Below are positions 55,697 to 64,000 of a stretch of DNA of 64,000 nucleotides, one piece after another; the stretch's first letter is position 1, and each line of letters starts with the position of its first letter. Source of the stretch: Malaciobacter marinus. GTDB taxonomy: Bacteria; Campylobacterota; Campylobacteria; Campylobacterales; Arcobacteraceae. Both the position numbers and the translations under genes were made by a program. The stretch lies in the NCBI RefSeq assembly GCF_003544855.1, contig NZ_CP032101.1:2170001-2234000 (forward strand), in the 5' to 3' direction. The notes under the pieces are model-generated. The model made no database searches and was not told the origin of the DNA. It was given only the letters and a program-made list of their open reading frames with translations.

Positions 55697-57634
55697 ATCA
55701 AAACAAAAATATTCAAAATAATTTTACTTACTATTATAAGTATCAATCTTTTTGCTAATACTACACTTATTAAAGCAGCTACTCAAGTTAATAATACAAA
55801 TACTCAAAATAGCCTTATAGATAATAATACACAACAATTTGATGAGGAATCATTAAGTTCTTCAAAAGATAAAAGATCAATGCATTATTATGATTTGGGA
55901 ATTATTATAAAAATTGTTCAAAGCAAGGATTTTAACAAACAACCAGCTAAACAAATTGAAAAAGTTGAAAGTGAAATAAAAAAAATTACAAAAAATATAA
56001 ATGATGAAATTTTTTATCCTTTCAATGAAAATCAATACCAAAAAGAGATTAGATTTTTAAATAGTAAAATAAATGTAAACTCAAAATATGACAACTCGCT
56101 TGCTGTATCAAGAGATATGTTAAAAGTATCTATCTTAGAAAATCAAAAAAACTTTGCAGATACTATAAACTCAATAATTGATGGTAAAAATTCATTTAAA
56201 GATAAAAAATACTTTATCTCATTTTTAAATAATCAAATAAGCAGATTAAAAAGAATCGATATTAAGCCTTTTCAAGATACATACAATGAAATATCACTTC
56301 AAAATGATCCTGTATCAAATGCTTTTAAAGAATCTTTTCTAAGACTTAAAAATCAAATCAAAGCTCATCTCCTTGTATATAATTATCTTAAAACTAATAT
56401 GAATGAATATAGACCAAGTAATTTTATACTTGATGATTTAAGTTTAAAATATGTTATCAAAAAAATTGATTCAAATACATATTTAAAAGATTTATCTGAA
56501 ACATTAGATTACTATTTTCATATTTCAATAGGTAAAATTGTTATTCTTATGGCAATACTATTCATATTTATGCTTATAAATAGAAAATTACTACCAGTTT
56601 TAGCAAATCTTTTTAATAAAAAGCTATCAGTAAAAATAAAAAATTTAGATATATCTATTTTAGATATTATTCCTGCGAGTTTTAGATTTACCATGTCTAT
56701 GATTGTATACTTATTTGCAATTCAGTTTTCACTACTTCTTTTAATAGAAGATGCACAACTTATAAATAAACTAATTCCATGGTTTAACACTACATATTTA
56801 GCCCTATTTAGTTTTATGTTTTACAGAATTTTGACAAACTATATAAATGAATCATCTGATAAGATATTTAGTCAATATCCTAATATGCGAAAAGAGATGG
56901 TTGATTTTATTTTAAGAATTTTTAAAATTGTTATTCTTATTTTTGTTGCTTTATTTTTACTTGTACAACTAGGTTTTGATATAAAAGCAGTTATAGCTTC
57001 ACTTGGTATTGGTGGTATTGCTGTTGCACTTGCTGCAAAAGATACTCTTTCAAACTTTTTTGGTTCTTTAAATATTATTACAGATAACTCATTTTCTCAA
57101 GGGGATTGGATTCAAGCTGGAAGTGTTGAGGGAACTGTAGTAGATATCAGAATGAGAACGACAAGAATTAGAACATTTGCAAATGCTATGATTACTATAC
57201 CAAATGCAGAACTAGCAAACTTAGCTATTTTAAACTGGTCTAAAAGAGTAATTGGAAGAAGAATTAATATGACTTTAAATATAACTTATGATAGTAAAAT
57301 GAGTGATATTGAAAACCTAGTATATGATATAAGGGAAATGTTACAAGAACACCCACAAATTGCCACATCAAGACTAAATATCGATAAAAAACCATATTTA
57401 TTGAAAAAAGAAGATCTAATGGGAATAAAAAACAATCTTTTAGTTTATATTGATGAATATGATAGTAGCTCAATAAATATAATGGTATATTGTTTTAGTA
57501 GAAGTCCAAACTGGGAAGATTGGCTAGATACAAAACAAGATGTAATTATAAAAATTTCACAACTTCTTGAACAAAATCATTGTAAATTTGCGTTCCCTAC
57601 ACAAACGATTTATTTAGAAAAAGAAGAGAAATAA
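55697..57634 (+). CDS. MscS-family mechanosensitive channel
   Basis: A large MscS-type channel, about 645 residues. A signal peptide (KTKIFKIILLTIISINLFA) precedes a periplasmic helical domain (to about 270), then membrane helices and the pore helix with AVIASLGIGGIAVALAAKDTLSNFFGSL, the MscS hallmark, and the beta domain with VEGTVVDIRMRTTRIRTF and IPNAELANLAILNWSK. The likely start is the ATC codon at 55,697: AAAAAGGA lies six bases upstream and the signal peptide begins exactly there. An in-frame TTG at 55,661 has no ribosome site. It releases solutes under hypo-osmotic shock. Confidence 0.87.
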   Translation: MKTKIFKIILLTIISINLFANTTLIKAATQVNNTNTQNSLIDNNTQQFDEESLSSSKDKRSMHYYDLGIIIKIVQSKDFNKQPAKQIEKVESEIKKITKNINDEIFYPFNENQYQKEIRFLNSKINVNSKYDNSLAVSRDMLKVSILENQKNFADTINSIIDGKNSFKDKKYFISFLNNQISRLKRIDIKPFQDTYNEISLQNDPVSNAFKESFLRLKNQIKAHLLVYNYLKTNMNEYRPSNFILDDLSLKYVIKKIDSNTYLKDLSETLDYYFHISIGKIVILMAILFIFMLINRKLLPVLANLFNKKLSVKIKNLDISILDIIPASFRFTMSMIVYLFAIQFSLLLLIEDAQLINKLIPWFNTTYLALFSFMFYRILTNYINESSDKIFSQYPNMRKEMVDFILRIFKIVILIFVALFLLVQLGFDIKAVIASLGIGGIAVALAAKDTLSNFFGSLNIITDNSFSQGDWIQAGSVEGTVVDIRMRTTRIRTFANAMITIPNAELANLAILNWSKRVIGRRINMTLNITYDSKMSDIENLVYDIREMLQEHPQIATSRLNIDKKPYLLKKEDLMGIKNNLLVYIDEYDSSSINIMVYCFSRSPNWEDWLDTKQDVIIKISQLLEQNHCKFAFPTQTIYLEKEEK

Positions 57635-57680
57635 TTCTCTTCTTTTATACACTAATTTTAAACTATAAATTTATTAATTT

Positions 57681-58334
57681 TTATTCTATAAATGTTTTCA
57701 TTTTATCTTTATTAATAATATACAAATTATTATTTTCATCTATATCAATTAAATTATTTTCTTTTAATTTTTTTATAGCCCTTGATAAACTTTCTGGTGA
57801 AATATTTAAAGTTTGTGCAACTTTCCAATGTTTTTTTTTATTTAATATATCAATATCATCTAAAATCAAATATATTACTTGTTGTAAATTTGAAAGTTTT
57901 TTAGTAGGCCTAAAACTATTAAAATTCATATGATAAAATAATTTTCCTGCAATTGAATTCATTAAAATACTTTGAGATAAAACAAATTCATCTTTATTAT
58001 TAAAAAGTGTTTGAAATCTATTAAAGTCAATTATTATTATTCTTGATTCTTCCTCACACTTTCCTGTAGCAGGATAAGGTATTTTATGAATATTTGCAAG
58101 TTCTGCAACTAAAGACAAAGGTTTAAAATACCTTAAAAGTTGTACTGAACCATTTTCATATGTTTTATAAACTGATACTTCACCCTCAACTAAAAGATAT
58201 AAATTTCTTGCATTGTCTCCTTCATAAAATAAAATTTTATCTTTTGGAAAAATAACTAATTTTGAAATATTCTTAAGTTTCTCAATCATATCATCTGAAA
58301 AATCAATAAAAAAGTTTTTTAAATATCTTTTCAT
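57681..58334 (-). CDS. Crp/Fnr-family regulator of the nos cluster
   Basis: A 217-residue regulator. The cAMP-binding-type barrel (about 20-120) contains LFYEGDNARNLYLLVEGEVSVYKTYENG, followed by a long dimer helix and an HTH (WKVAQTLNISPESLSRAIKKLKENNLI, about 170-196). It lacks the four N-terminal cysteines of oxygen-sensing Fnr, so an iron-sulfur sensor is unlikely; Dnr-type NO sensing through haem is possible. It is the last gene of the nos run, 22 bases after the NosL-like gene, as in other Campylobacterota nos clusters where Crp genes are interspersed. Confidence 0.85.
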   Translation of the reverse strand: MKRYLKNFFIDFSDDMIEKLKNISKLVIFPKDKILFYEGDNARNLYLLVEGEVSVYKTYENGSVQLLRYFKPLSLVAELANIHKIPYPATGKCEEESRIIIIDFNRFQTLFNNKDEFVLSQSILMNSIAGKLFYHMNFNSFRPTKKLSNLQQVIYLILDDIDILNKKKHWKVAQTLNISPESLSRAIKKLKENNLIDIDENNNLYIINKDKMKTFIE

Positions 58335-58356
58335 ATAAACTCCAATATTATGAAAA

Positions 58357-58824
58357 TTATTTTAATTCTAAATAATTAATAAAATTTTTTGTCATTCTTT
58401 CAATACTAAATATTTTTTTTCCACCTTGTTTTTTCAAAAAAGTTTCTGCATCTTCTTTTTTTTCAAAAGGAATAATATCATCTCCTCCAATTGACATAAT
58501 TCTACTTCCAAAAACATATGATGCCTTTTTAGCTTCTATAATTTTTCCAGTATTATAATCAGTCATATATATTTTATGAATATTATTTTTCTTATTTTGC
58601 ATTGCATACGTAAAAGTATATTTTGCAGAACTTACTGCAACAATAACAGAATTCTTAAATTGTACATATCCTAACCATTTTTTATATTTAGAAATAGGAA
58701 CTTTTTTAATTGGACAATTTTCTTGTTTTAAAATTAAATCTTCATACTTTTTCCCAACTAATGACTCTATATTTTGTCCAAATAAAGAGTTTATAAAAAT
58801 AAACATAACTAAATAAAACTTCAT
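58357..58824 (-). CDS. NosL-domain protein, second copy
   Basis: A 155-residue exported protein (signal MKFYLVMFIFINSLFG). The C-terminal half follows the NosL fold: IHKIYMTDYNTGKIIEAKKASYVFGSRIMSIGGDDIIPFEKKEDAETFLKKQGG. Only one cysteine pair position remains (ENCPIKK, single C), so it lacks the lipobox and the CxxC copper site of classical NosL. It overlaps nosY by 4 bases. It probably helps metal handling for nitrous oxide reductase; its exact role is unknown. Confidence 0.75.
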   Translation of the reverse strand: MKFYLVMFIFINSLFGQNIESLVGKKYEDLILKQENCPIKKVPISKYKKWLGYVQFKNSVIVAVSSAKYTFTYAMQNKKNNIHKIYMTDYNTGKIIEAKKASYVFGSRIMSIGGDDIIPFEKKEDAETFLKKQGGKKIFSIERMTKNFINYLELK

Positions 58825-59648
58825 ACTAAATCCTTTCTTTTAAAAACTTTATATCCTAAGAAACTAAATAATGCACCTAATAAAATCGGATATAAAACAC
58901 AATATATTAATAAAAACTTTGCTCCAAATTCATCAATAATAAAGTAACTTGCTGGTCCAATAACAGATAATTGTGGATCAAATAATGCAATTGCACCTAT
59001 TCTAAATACTTGCAAAGGATTGATTAAAGCAATGCTATAAATTAATTCAGCACTTGCAGTAGTTTTTACTAAAATAGAAATCAATAAAATATCTATTAAT
59101 GACAAAAGAAGTATCCAAACAAAAAAAGCAAGAGCAAGAGCTATTTCTTGAGTTTTAACTAAAGATGAAATAAAAAAGCTAAGTCCCAAAAAACTAATAT
59201 TTATAGAAAACAATAGAAATATATAATATATAAATATTTTCCATGGAATTTCTACACCTTTAAAAGTACTCCAAATTAAAGCTAAGAATAATGCCGCGAA
59301 AATAGGAATTGTGATTGTAAATAATTTACCAAAAAATTTACCAAAAAAATATGTTTTTAAAGATATTGGAAAAGAAAGTAGATATTCTAAAATATTACTA
59401 TCTCTATCAGCAGCAATTGTTCTTACAGTATTCACTAAAATAAATATAGGTACTATTACTATACAAATCTCAATAAATATCAAAAGAAGTCTACTTAAAC
59501 CACTAAAGCCTTGAACTTTTGATTCAGTTACTCCACTTATAAAAAAAAGAGCTACTATTCCACCAAAAATAATTGTATATAATAAAAACCATTTAGATCT
59601 AAATGATTCTTTAATATCCATTTTAAAAACTAAATATAAATTATTCAT
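58821..59648 (-). CDS. nosY: ABC transporter permease NosY
   Basis: A 275-residue membrane protein with six helices. It matches NosY/ABC-2 permeases: LVNTVRTIAADRDSNILEYLLSFPISLKTYFFGKF after the second helix, and FRIGAIALFDPQLSVIGPASYF. It partners NosF and the periplasmic NosD to supply NosZ with copper or sulfide. It overlaps nosL by 8 bases and the downstream NosL-like gene by 4. Confidence 0.9.
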   Translation of the reverse strand: MNNLYLVFKMDIKESFRSKWFLLYTIIFGGIVALFFISGVTESKVQGFSGLSRLLLIFIEICIVIVPIFILVNTVRTIAADRDSNILEYLLSFPISLKTYFFGKFFGKLFTITIPIFAALFLALIWSTFKGVEIPWKIFIYYIFLLFSINISFLGLSFFISSLVKTQEIALALAFFVWILLLSLIDILLISILVKTTASAELIYSIALINPLQVFRIGAIALFDPQLSVIGPASYFIIDEFGAKFLLIYCVLYPILLGALFSFLGYKVFKRKDLV

Positions 59649-60081
59649 CTCTTGTTTCCAATACTTTTTTAATTACGTAATTTAAATCATTATTCTCTTT
59701 ATTTAAAATTTTAGTTTTATTGGCACTAAATCCAAAAGCCATGGGAGTAATGGCTCCATATGTCCAATAAGCATTTCTTGCATCTATCCATTTTCCAGTT
59801 TTTGCATCAGTTACATATATATATGCATCATTTTTCCAGTCAATATTTTGTTCTTCAAACCAAAGTATTGTGCATCCAATATCATCAAAATAAAATCTAT
59901 CACCATTTTTTGGATTAATTATTTGAACAGCATATTTTCTATCGCTTATTATCATTTTACATCTTTCACATACCTCTCTGTCCCATTTAACTTCTTTTGG
60001 TGTTGTATCTATTTTAAATTCACATCCAATAACAAATAAAACTAATACTGTGAAAAATATATAATTAATTTTTTTCATCAT
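59641..60081 (-). CDS. nosL: Copper lipoprotein chaperone NosL
   Basis: A 146-residue lipoprotein with lipobox VIGC (C20). The copper site CERCKMIISD (C39, C42, M44) is the NosL signature, then YFDDIGCTILWFEE and DARNAYWTYGAITPMAFGFSA. NosL brings Cu(I) to apo-NosZ through the NosDFY complex. It overlaps nosF by 17 bases and nosY by 8. Confidence 0.92.
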   Translation of the reverse strand: MMKKINYIFFTVLVLFVIGCEFKIDTTPKEVKWDREVCERCKMIISDRKYAVQIINPKNGDRFYFDDIGCTILWFEEQNIDWKNDAYIYVTDAKTGKWIDARNAYWTYGAITPMAFGFSANKTKILNKENNDLNYVIKKVLETRDE

Positions 60082-60703
60082 AAACTACCTTTCCTAAGTC
60101 CATTTCAATTTTTCTGTTGACTATATGAGAAACTTCATCGATTCTATGACTTATAAATATCATTAATTTATTTTCATTATATTTTTTTATAAGTTCGTAA
60201 AAACGATTTCTTCCTTTAGGGTCTAAATTTGCAGTTGGCTCATCAAAAATAAAAATTTTAGGATTTTTAGCAATTGCTATTGCAATTAATAACTTCTGTT
60301 TCATTCCTCCTGAAAGCTTAAAAAAAACTTTATTTAAATGTGAATCTAAATCTAATTCTAATTCTTTACAAAGTTCTAAAACTAATTTTTTTTCAACATT
60401 GCTTGATTTATTTGCATAATAAATCAATTCTTCAACTGTTAATTTAATAGGAGGTGGTAGTTGAGGAACAAAACCTATCAAAGAAAGAGTATTTATTCTA
60501 TCATTAAAAGGATCTTTTCCTTCTATTCTTATGTTTCCAGTTGTTGGTAAATATTGTCCTAAAATTGTTCTAATTAAAGTTGTCTTGCCAGCACCATTTT
60601 GTCCCATTATTATTATTTTTTCACCTAATTCTAATTCCAAAGATATATTATTTAAAGATTTCTGTTCTAAAAATTTCTTTGTTAGATTTTCTATTTTTAT
60701 CAT
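60065..60703 (-). CDS. nosF: ABC transporter ATPase NosF
   Basis: A 212-residue ABC ATPase, rather short (about 300 is usual), with Walker A GQNGAGKTTLIR (35-46), the signature LSGGMKQKLLIA and Walker B IFIFDEPTANLD, then the switch histidine in FISHRIDE. The C-terminal extension found in many NosF proteins is absent. It overlaps the nosH gene by 4 bases and nosL by 17. Confidence 0.9.
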   Translation of the reverse strand: MIKIENLTKKFLEQKSLNNISLELELGEKIIIMGQNGAGKTTLIRTILGQYLPTTGNIRIEGKDPFNDRINTLSLIGFVPQLPPPIKLTVEELIYYANKSSNVEKKLVLELCKELELDLDSHLNKVFFKLSGGMKQKLLIAIAIAKNPKIFIFDEPTANLDPKGRNRFYELIKKYNENKLMIFISHRIDEVSHIVNRKIEMDLGKVVYDEKN

Positions 60704-61593
60704 ATCAACTTCTTTAATTTAGTATCATAATTTAAAGCATCCATATGGCAAACTTCTACACATCTACCACATAAAGTGCAATCACCACTTAGTATTGTCA
60801 TCTCTTTTTTACTATCTTTATTTGCATTCTTTTTAGTTACTTCTAATACATGAGGAACTAAACAAACATTGCTACAAACTTGACAATGATCACAACTATC
60901 ATCCCAAACAATTTTTGTTGCACTCGGCCAGCCAATAAACCCATATGTTGTTCCAACTGGACAAATATACCTACACCACATTCTTTGAGAGAAAAATACT
61001 TCTATTAAAAAAACTATTAGTAGAAAGGTCAAAGCTAAACTCCATCCATAAATAATAGCTCTACTTAGTATTCCTACTATATTAAAAACTTCAAAGACTA
61101 AATAACCACTAAAAAATGCAAAAGATAAAAATATAGCCCAAAATATATATTTAATCTTATGGTTAAAATTATAAGACTTTATTATTCTTTTTTTTAAAAG
61201 AAAAACATGTATTTTTTCACCTATCTCTCCTAAAATAGTATATGGACAAACCCATGAACAATAAGCTCTTCCGCCAATAAGTAAATATACAATTATAATT
61301 GTTATTGTTCCGATGATTAAATTTGTAGGAATTTTATGATGTGCTAAAAAAACTTCTAAAGTAATAAAAGGATCGATTAAATGAAATCCTAAAAATCTTG
61401 AGCCACTAAGAGTACCTTCTAAAAATTGCAAATCAATTTTATAAGATAAAAAGAAAAGTAAATGTATAAAAATTACACTTAACCATCTGTAAAATCTTAT
61501 GCCTAATACTTTTTTACCTTTTTTATTTGTAGTAATAAAAGTATCAAAAAAAGATATTTTATCTATAGTGGCTCTTGTATTATATTTATCCAT
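60700..61593 (-). CDS. nosH: NosH (NapH/NosR-like) iron-sulfur membrane protein
   Basis: A 297-residue membrane protein with five helices, the CSWVCPY motif at about 112 and the CRYICPVGTTYG motif at about 212. Two 4Fe-4S clusters are held by CDHCQVCSNVCLVPH and CTLCGRCVEVCHMD. In Campylobacterota NosG and NosH are thought to carry quinol electrons toward NosZ, taking the part of NosR. It is coupled to nosF (4-base overlap) and lies 9 bases after nosC2. Confidence 0.9.
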   Translation of the reverse strand: MDKYNTRATIDKISFFDTFITTNKKGKKVLGIRFYRWLSVIFIHLLFFLSYKIDLQFLEGTLSGSRFLGFHLIDPFITLEVFLAHHKIPTNLIIGTITIIIVYLLIGGRAYCSWVCPYTILGEIGEKIHVFLLKKRIIKSYNFNHKIKYIFWAIFLSFAFFSGYLVFEVFNIVGILSRAIIYGWSLALTFLLIVFLIEVFFSQRMWCRYICPVGTTYGFIGWPSATKIVWDDSCDHCQVCSNVCLVPHVLEVTKKNANKDSKKEMTILSGDCTLCGRCVEVCHMDALNYDTKLKKLI

Positions 61594-61602
61594 TATATAA
61601 CC

Positions 61603-62037
61603 TTATTTAAAATTTGAAATTTCTTTTGCAAGAATTTCTAAGTCTTCTTTTTTTGCATTATTTAATAAGCCTTTCATTAATGAGTTTTTTACTCTATTAT
61701 TTCTATAGTCATTTAGTTTATTCAATATATAATCAACTGACTTTCCTGAAATACTTGGTGCAACTTTTGTGCCTTTTCCAGATTTACCATGACAAGAAGA
61801 GCACTTTATAACATAAAGATTACTGACTTTTTGCAAAGTAGTCTCACCTGCTTGCTTTTTTAATTCATCTAATTTCTGTTCTTCTTCATTTTTATATGAT
61901 ACAACTTTGTTTTTTTCTTTTTTTTGTATTTCTTTAACTGATTCTTTTACTTCATTTTCTTCTTGTGAAATAAGAAAAATCATTAAAACGATAATTAATA
62001 TACTTAAAACCAAACCTATTATATTTTTAATTTTCAT
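61603..62037 (-). CDS. nosC2: Cytochrome c NosC2
   Basis: A 144-residue membrane-anchored monohaem cytochrome c. An N-terminal helix (7-24) is followed by a charged linker and the haem site CSSCHGKSGKG (about 78-88), with a likely axial methionine in NSLMKGLLNNAKKED. It probably passes electrons to NosZ. It overlaps nosC1 by 11 bases. Confidence 0.88.
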   Translation of the reverse strand: MKIKNIIGLVLSILIIVLMIFLISQEENEVKESVKEIQKKEKNKVVSYKNEEEQKLDELKKQAGETTLQKVSNLYVIKCSSCHGKSGKGTKVAPSISGKSVDYILNKLNDYRNNRVKNSLMKGLLNNAKKEDLEILAKEISNFK

Positions 62038-62575
62038 TTTTCTGCCTTTGTACTTCTTTGTTCAAATTAGAAATTTCTTTTGCCAATGATTTAATTTCTT
62101 CATCATCCATTTGAGAAACCAAATATTTCATAAGCTCATTGACTTTTGTTTTATTTTTATAAGCTTTAATCATATTTGTAATCTCTTTTTCACTTTTTTG
62201 TATAAGTGATGGACCAATTACCCCATTTGCATAATCATCGTGGCAAGCAGAACATTTAACAATATAATTTTTACTTAATGTTTTTGCAAGTATTCTATTA
62301 TTCAAGTTTTCGTAACTATTTCTAATAGTAGATAATGCACCTATTTCTTTTGTTAAATCTGTTTCAACTCCATCTGGTGAAACTTTAATTTTTTTATTAC
62401 CATCTAAATCATAAGTTATAAAAGGATTTTCATTTTTGATTTTATCTTTTCCTTCTATTATCTTTATTTTTGGAGTATTATTATTTTTTATTTTCTTATC
62501 ATCTATGTCTTTTTTATCTTCACATCCGGTAAAAATAATTAAAATAGTTGAAAATATTAGTAAAACTTTTTTCAT
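62027..62575 (-). CDS. nosC1: Cytochrome c NosC1
   Basis: A 182-residue monohaem cytochrome c with a lipoprotein signal (IFTGC, C18). The haem site is CSACHDDYANG (about 117-127) and the axial methionine is likely in NELMKYLVSQM. About 90 residues between the anchor and the haem domain are charged and poorly conserved. It overlaps nosG by 4 bases and nosC2 by 11. Confidence 0.88.
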   Translation of the reverse strand: MKKVLLIFSTILIIFTGCEDKKDIDDKKIKNNNTPKIKIIEGKDKIKNENPFITYDLDGNKKIKVSPDGVETDLTKEIGALSTIRNSYENLNNRILAKTLSKNYIVKCSACHDDYANGVIGPSLIQKSEKEITNMIKAYKNKTKVNELMKYLVSQMDDEEIKSLAKEISNLNKEVQRQKNEN

Positions 62576-63285
62576 CCATAAATCTCCTCATAAGTTGCTC
62601 TTGGTACAATTACTATTGCCGATTCTTCACTTGTAGGACAAAGTTCTTCGCATACACCACATCCTACACATTCATTCATTACTTTAGGAAACCATTTTCC
62701 TTCATTATTTTGTTTCATTTGTATTGCTTTTTCTTTTTCAGGATATGGACACATATCTGCACAAATTGTGCATACTTTACCAACATATGTTTTTAATTTT
62801 TCAAGCACTTTTGCTTCTCTCTCATTTTTATTTGAATGAGATAAAATTCTTGAAATATCTGTTTTTTGAATTTTTTTATTTAATAATGCAAAACATTTAT
62901 TAGGATTTTTTAAAATAGCCATTCCCATTTCTACTTCTTCTGCCTTCGTAATATCATGATTTAAAGAACCGCTTGGACAAGCAAGTACACAAGGAAGTAA
63001 ATCACATAGATAGCATCCTCTTTCCCTTGCATTTATATGTGGAGTTCCATTACTATTACCATTATTAATATCTAAAAGCGAAAGACTATGATATGGACAT
63101 ACTTGAACACATTGTCCACATTTTATACAAGTAGATAAAAAATCTTTTTCATTTATTGCTCCTGGAGGTCTTAGAAAAAGTTTTCCTGCTTCTAATTTTG
63201 GTAATATATATGTTCCTGTTATGAAAAATGAACTAAAAAAAACTGTTCCTACTCCATACTTTACAAAATCTCTTCTATTTTTCAT
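62572..63285 (-). CDS. nosG: NosG (NapG-like) ferredoxin
   Basis: A 237-residue periplasmic iron-sulfur protein with a twin-arginine signal (NRRDFVKYGVGTVFF). Four cluster motifs are visible: CIKCGQCVQVCPY, CYLCDLLPCVLACPSG, CTICADMCPYP and CVGCGVCEELCPTSEE. It is the partner of NosH in electron delivery to NosZ. It overlaps nosD by 11 bases and nosC1 by 4. Confidence 0.92.
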   Translation of the reverse strand: MKNRRDFVKYGVGTVFFSSFFITGTYILPKLEAGKLFLRPPGAINEKDFLSTCIKCGQCVQVCPYHSLSLLDINNGNSNGTPHINARERGCYLCDLLPCVLACPSGSLNHDITKAEEVEMGMAILKNPNKCFALLNKKIQKTDISRILSHSNKNEREAKVLEKLKTYVGKVCTICADMCPYPEKEKAIQMKQNNEGKWFPKVMNECVGCGVCEELCPTSEESAIVIVPRATYEEIYG

Positions 63286-64000
63286 TTTGTTTAAATCTCC
63301 ATTGCATTAAAGGTTCTTTATCAGTTGCTAACAAATCAGGCTCAGAAAAAGGTGCAATTTTTGCTAAAAAATTCAATAAATCAATAATCACAGAACCATA
63401 AAAGAATTTTACACTAGGATTATATAACCATAATTTATCAGCATATACATAATGTTGAAAAGGTATATCTCCTACATTATCTTTATTTCTATCAAAGCCT
63501 TCATATTCATCCCAATAATTTCTTTTCCACATATTAAGATTTAGTTTATTTCTAGGAGAATCATTAACAATCATTTCCATATTCCCTTTAATGATATTTT
63601 TTTCAAAAATACTTTTTTCTCTTAAAGCCTGAAATTGTATTCCACTAGAGTTATATAAAATTTTATTCTTCTTATATATATTTGTAGTTCCAGGTTGAAA
63701 AGGAGATTGATCTATATAAATTCCTCTTGCATTATAAATAATATCATTATCTATTAATGTAAAATTCGAGCTATCTTTCATACCAACACCTACTCCAAAA
63801 GATCCTATAGAATTTCTTATAGTATTTCCAATAGCAGTTGTTCCAGAACTATACATAAAAAAAATCCCTACTGAACTATATTCAAATAAATTATTTTTAA
63901 CTAAATTTCTACCTGCATACATAAAATGCAATGAATATCTATTATAACTTCCATGATTTTTTTCAATAATATTACCACTTGAATACCAAACAACAAAATC
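63275..64000 (-). CDS. nosD: NosD, 5' part beyond window edge
   Basis: The frame is open to the right edge; 241 residues are visible. It is a right-handed beta-helix of repeated units (GNTIRNS, NDIIYNARGIYI, NKILYNSSGIQFQ, KNIIKGNMEMIV), ending WKRNYWDEYEGFDRNKDNVGDIPF, the NosD/CASH signature. NosD is the periplasmic part of NosDFY, which matures the copper site of NosZ. nosZ should lie further to the right. Confidence 0.92.
   Translation of the reverse strand, partial: DFVVWYSSGNIIEKNHGSYNRYSLHFMYAGRNLVKNNLFEYSSVGIFFMYSSGTTAIGNTIRNSIGSFGVGVGMKDSSNFTLIDNDIIYNARGIYIDQSPFQPGTTNIYKKNKILYNSSGIQFQALREKSIFEKNIIKGNMEMIVNDSPRNKLNLNMWKRNYWDEYEGFDRNKDNVGDIPFQHYVYADKLWLYNPSVKFFYGSVIIDLLNFLAKIAPFSEPDLLATDKEPLMQWRFKQNEK

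Overview
The window looks like the chromosome of an AT-rich member of the Campylobacterota, most likely the Arcobacter group. The supporting evidence is a tmRNA with the tag ANNTNYAPAYAKAA, a Campylobacterota-type nos cluster (nosD-G-C1-C2-H-F-L-Y with interspersed small genes), a carboxynorspermidine polyamine pathway, many chemoreceptors and strong AT bias. The genus is an inference from gene content, not a measured placement.

Layout. 1-10.6 kb is housekeeping: a DUF523/DUF1722 protein cut by the window edge, a DUF485-ActP symporter pair, and a long minus-strand run (hemH, FAD oxidoreductase, LytS-like kinase, LytTR regulator, thiD), then era and the C-terminal part of comM. From 10,614 to 30,119 lies a 19.5-kb Tn7-like transposon inserted inside comM. 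Its ends read TGACA...TGTCA and it is flanked by the 5-bp duplication CTATC; the first 44 codons of comM are found intact on the far side (30,120-30,256). The element carries tnsA, tnsB, tnsC, tniQ and a small ORF at its left end, then cargo: a coiled-coil UvrD-type helicase, a TnsE-like protein, a SIR2-HerA defence pair that ends in an integron-type attC site, a secreted endonuclease I with a small coupled ORF, a winged-helix regulator, a tyrosine recombinase, a DUF262-HNH nuclease with an EcoRI-type adenine methylase, and a membrane-anchored Mrr-type nuclease.

30.4-46.4 kb is again chromosomal: two chemoreceptors, a zinc-ribbon membrane protein, tig-clpP-def, a VWA-TPR protein, a TPR lipoprotein-like protein, two PPK2 enzymes, carboxynorspermidine decarboxylase, rubredoxin and carboxynorspermidine synthase. 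The tmRNA gene (46.6-47.0 kb) is followed by the decayed remains of an integrated element: a broken P4-type integrase, a broken Fic gene and two imperfect att-like repeats 978 bp apart. Then come a CHASE2/periplasmic/M48 protease trio, a HemN-like radical SAM protein, a chemoreceptor with a CheR/CheB tether, an MscS channel preceded by a possible small RNA, and the nos operon running off the right edge.

The most notable structure is in the transposon cargo. The restriction-modification pair is bracketed by a perfect 25-bp inverted repeat. A strong extended -10 promoter lies just outside it, and a tyrosine recombinase gene is next door. I read this as a candidate invertible, phase-variable restriction-modification operon. 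Other strong observations are the TnsE-like protein, the attC site behind SIR2-HerA, and a double block on natural transformation (comM disruption plus a secreted DNase).
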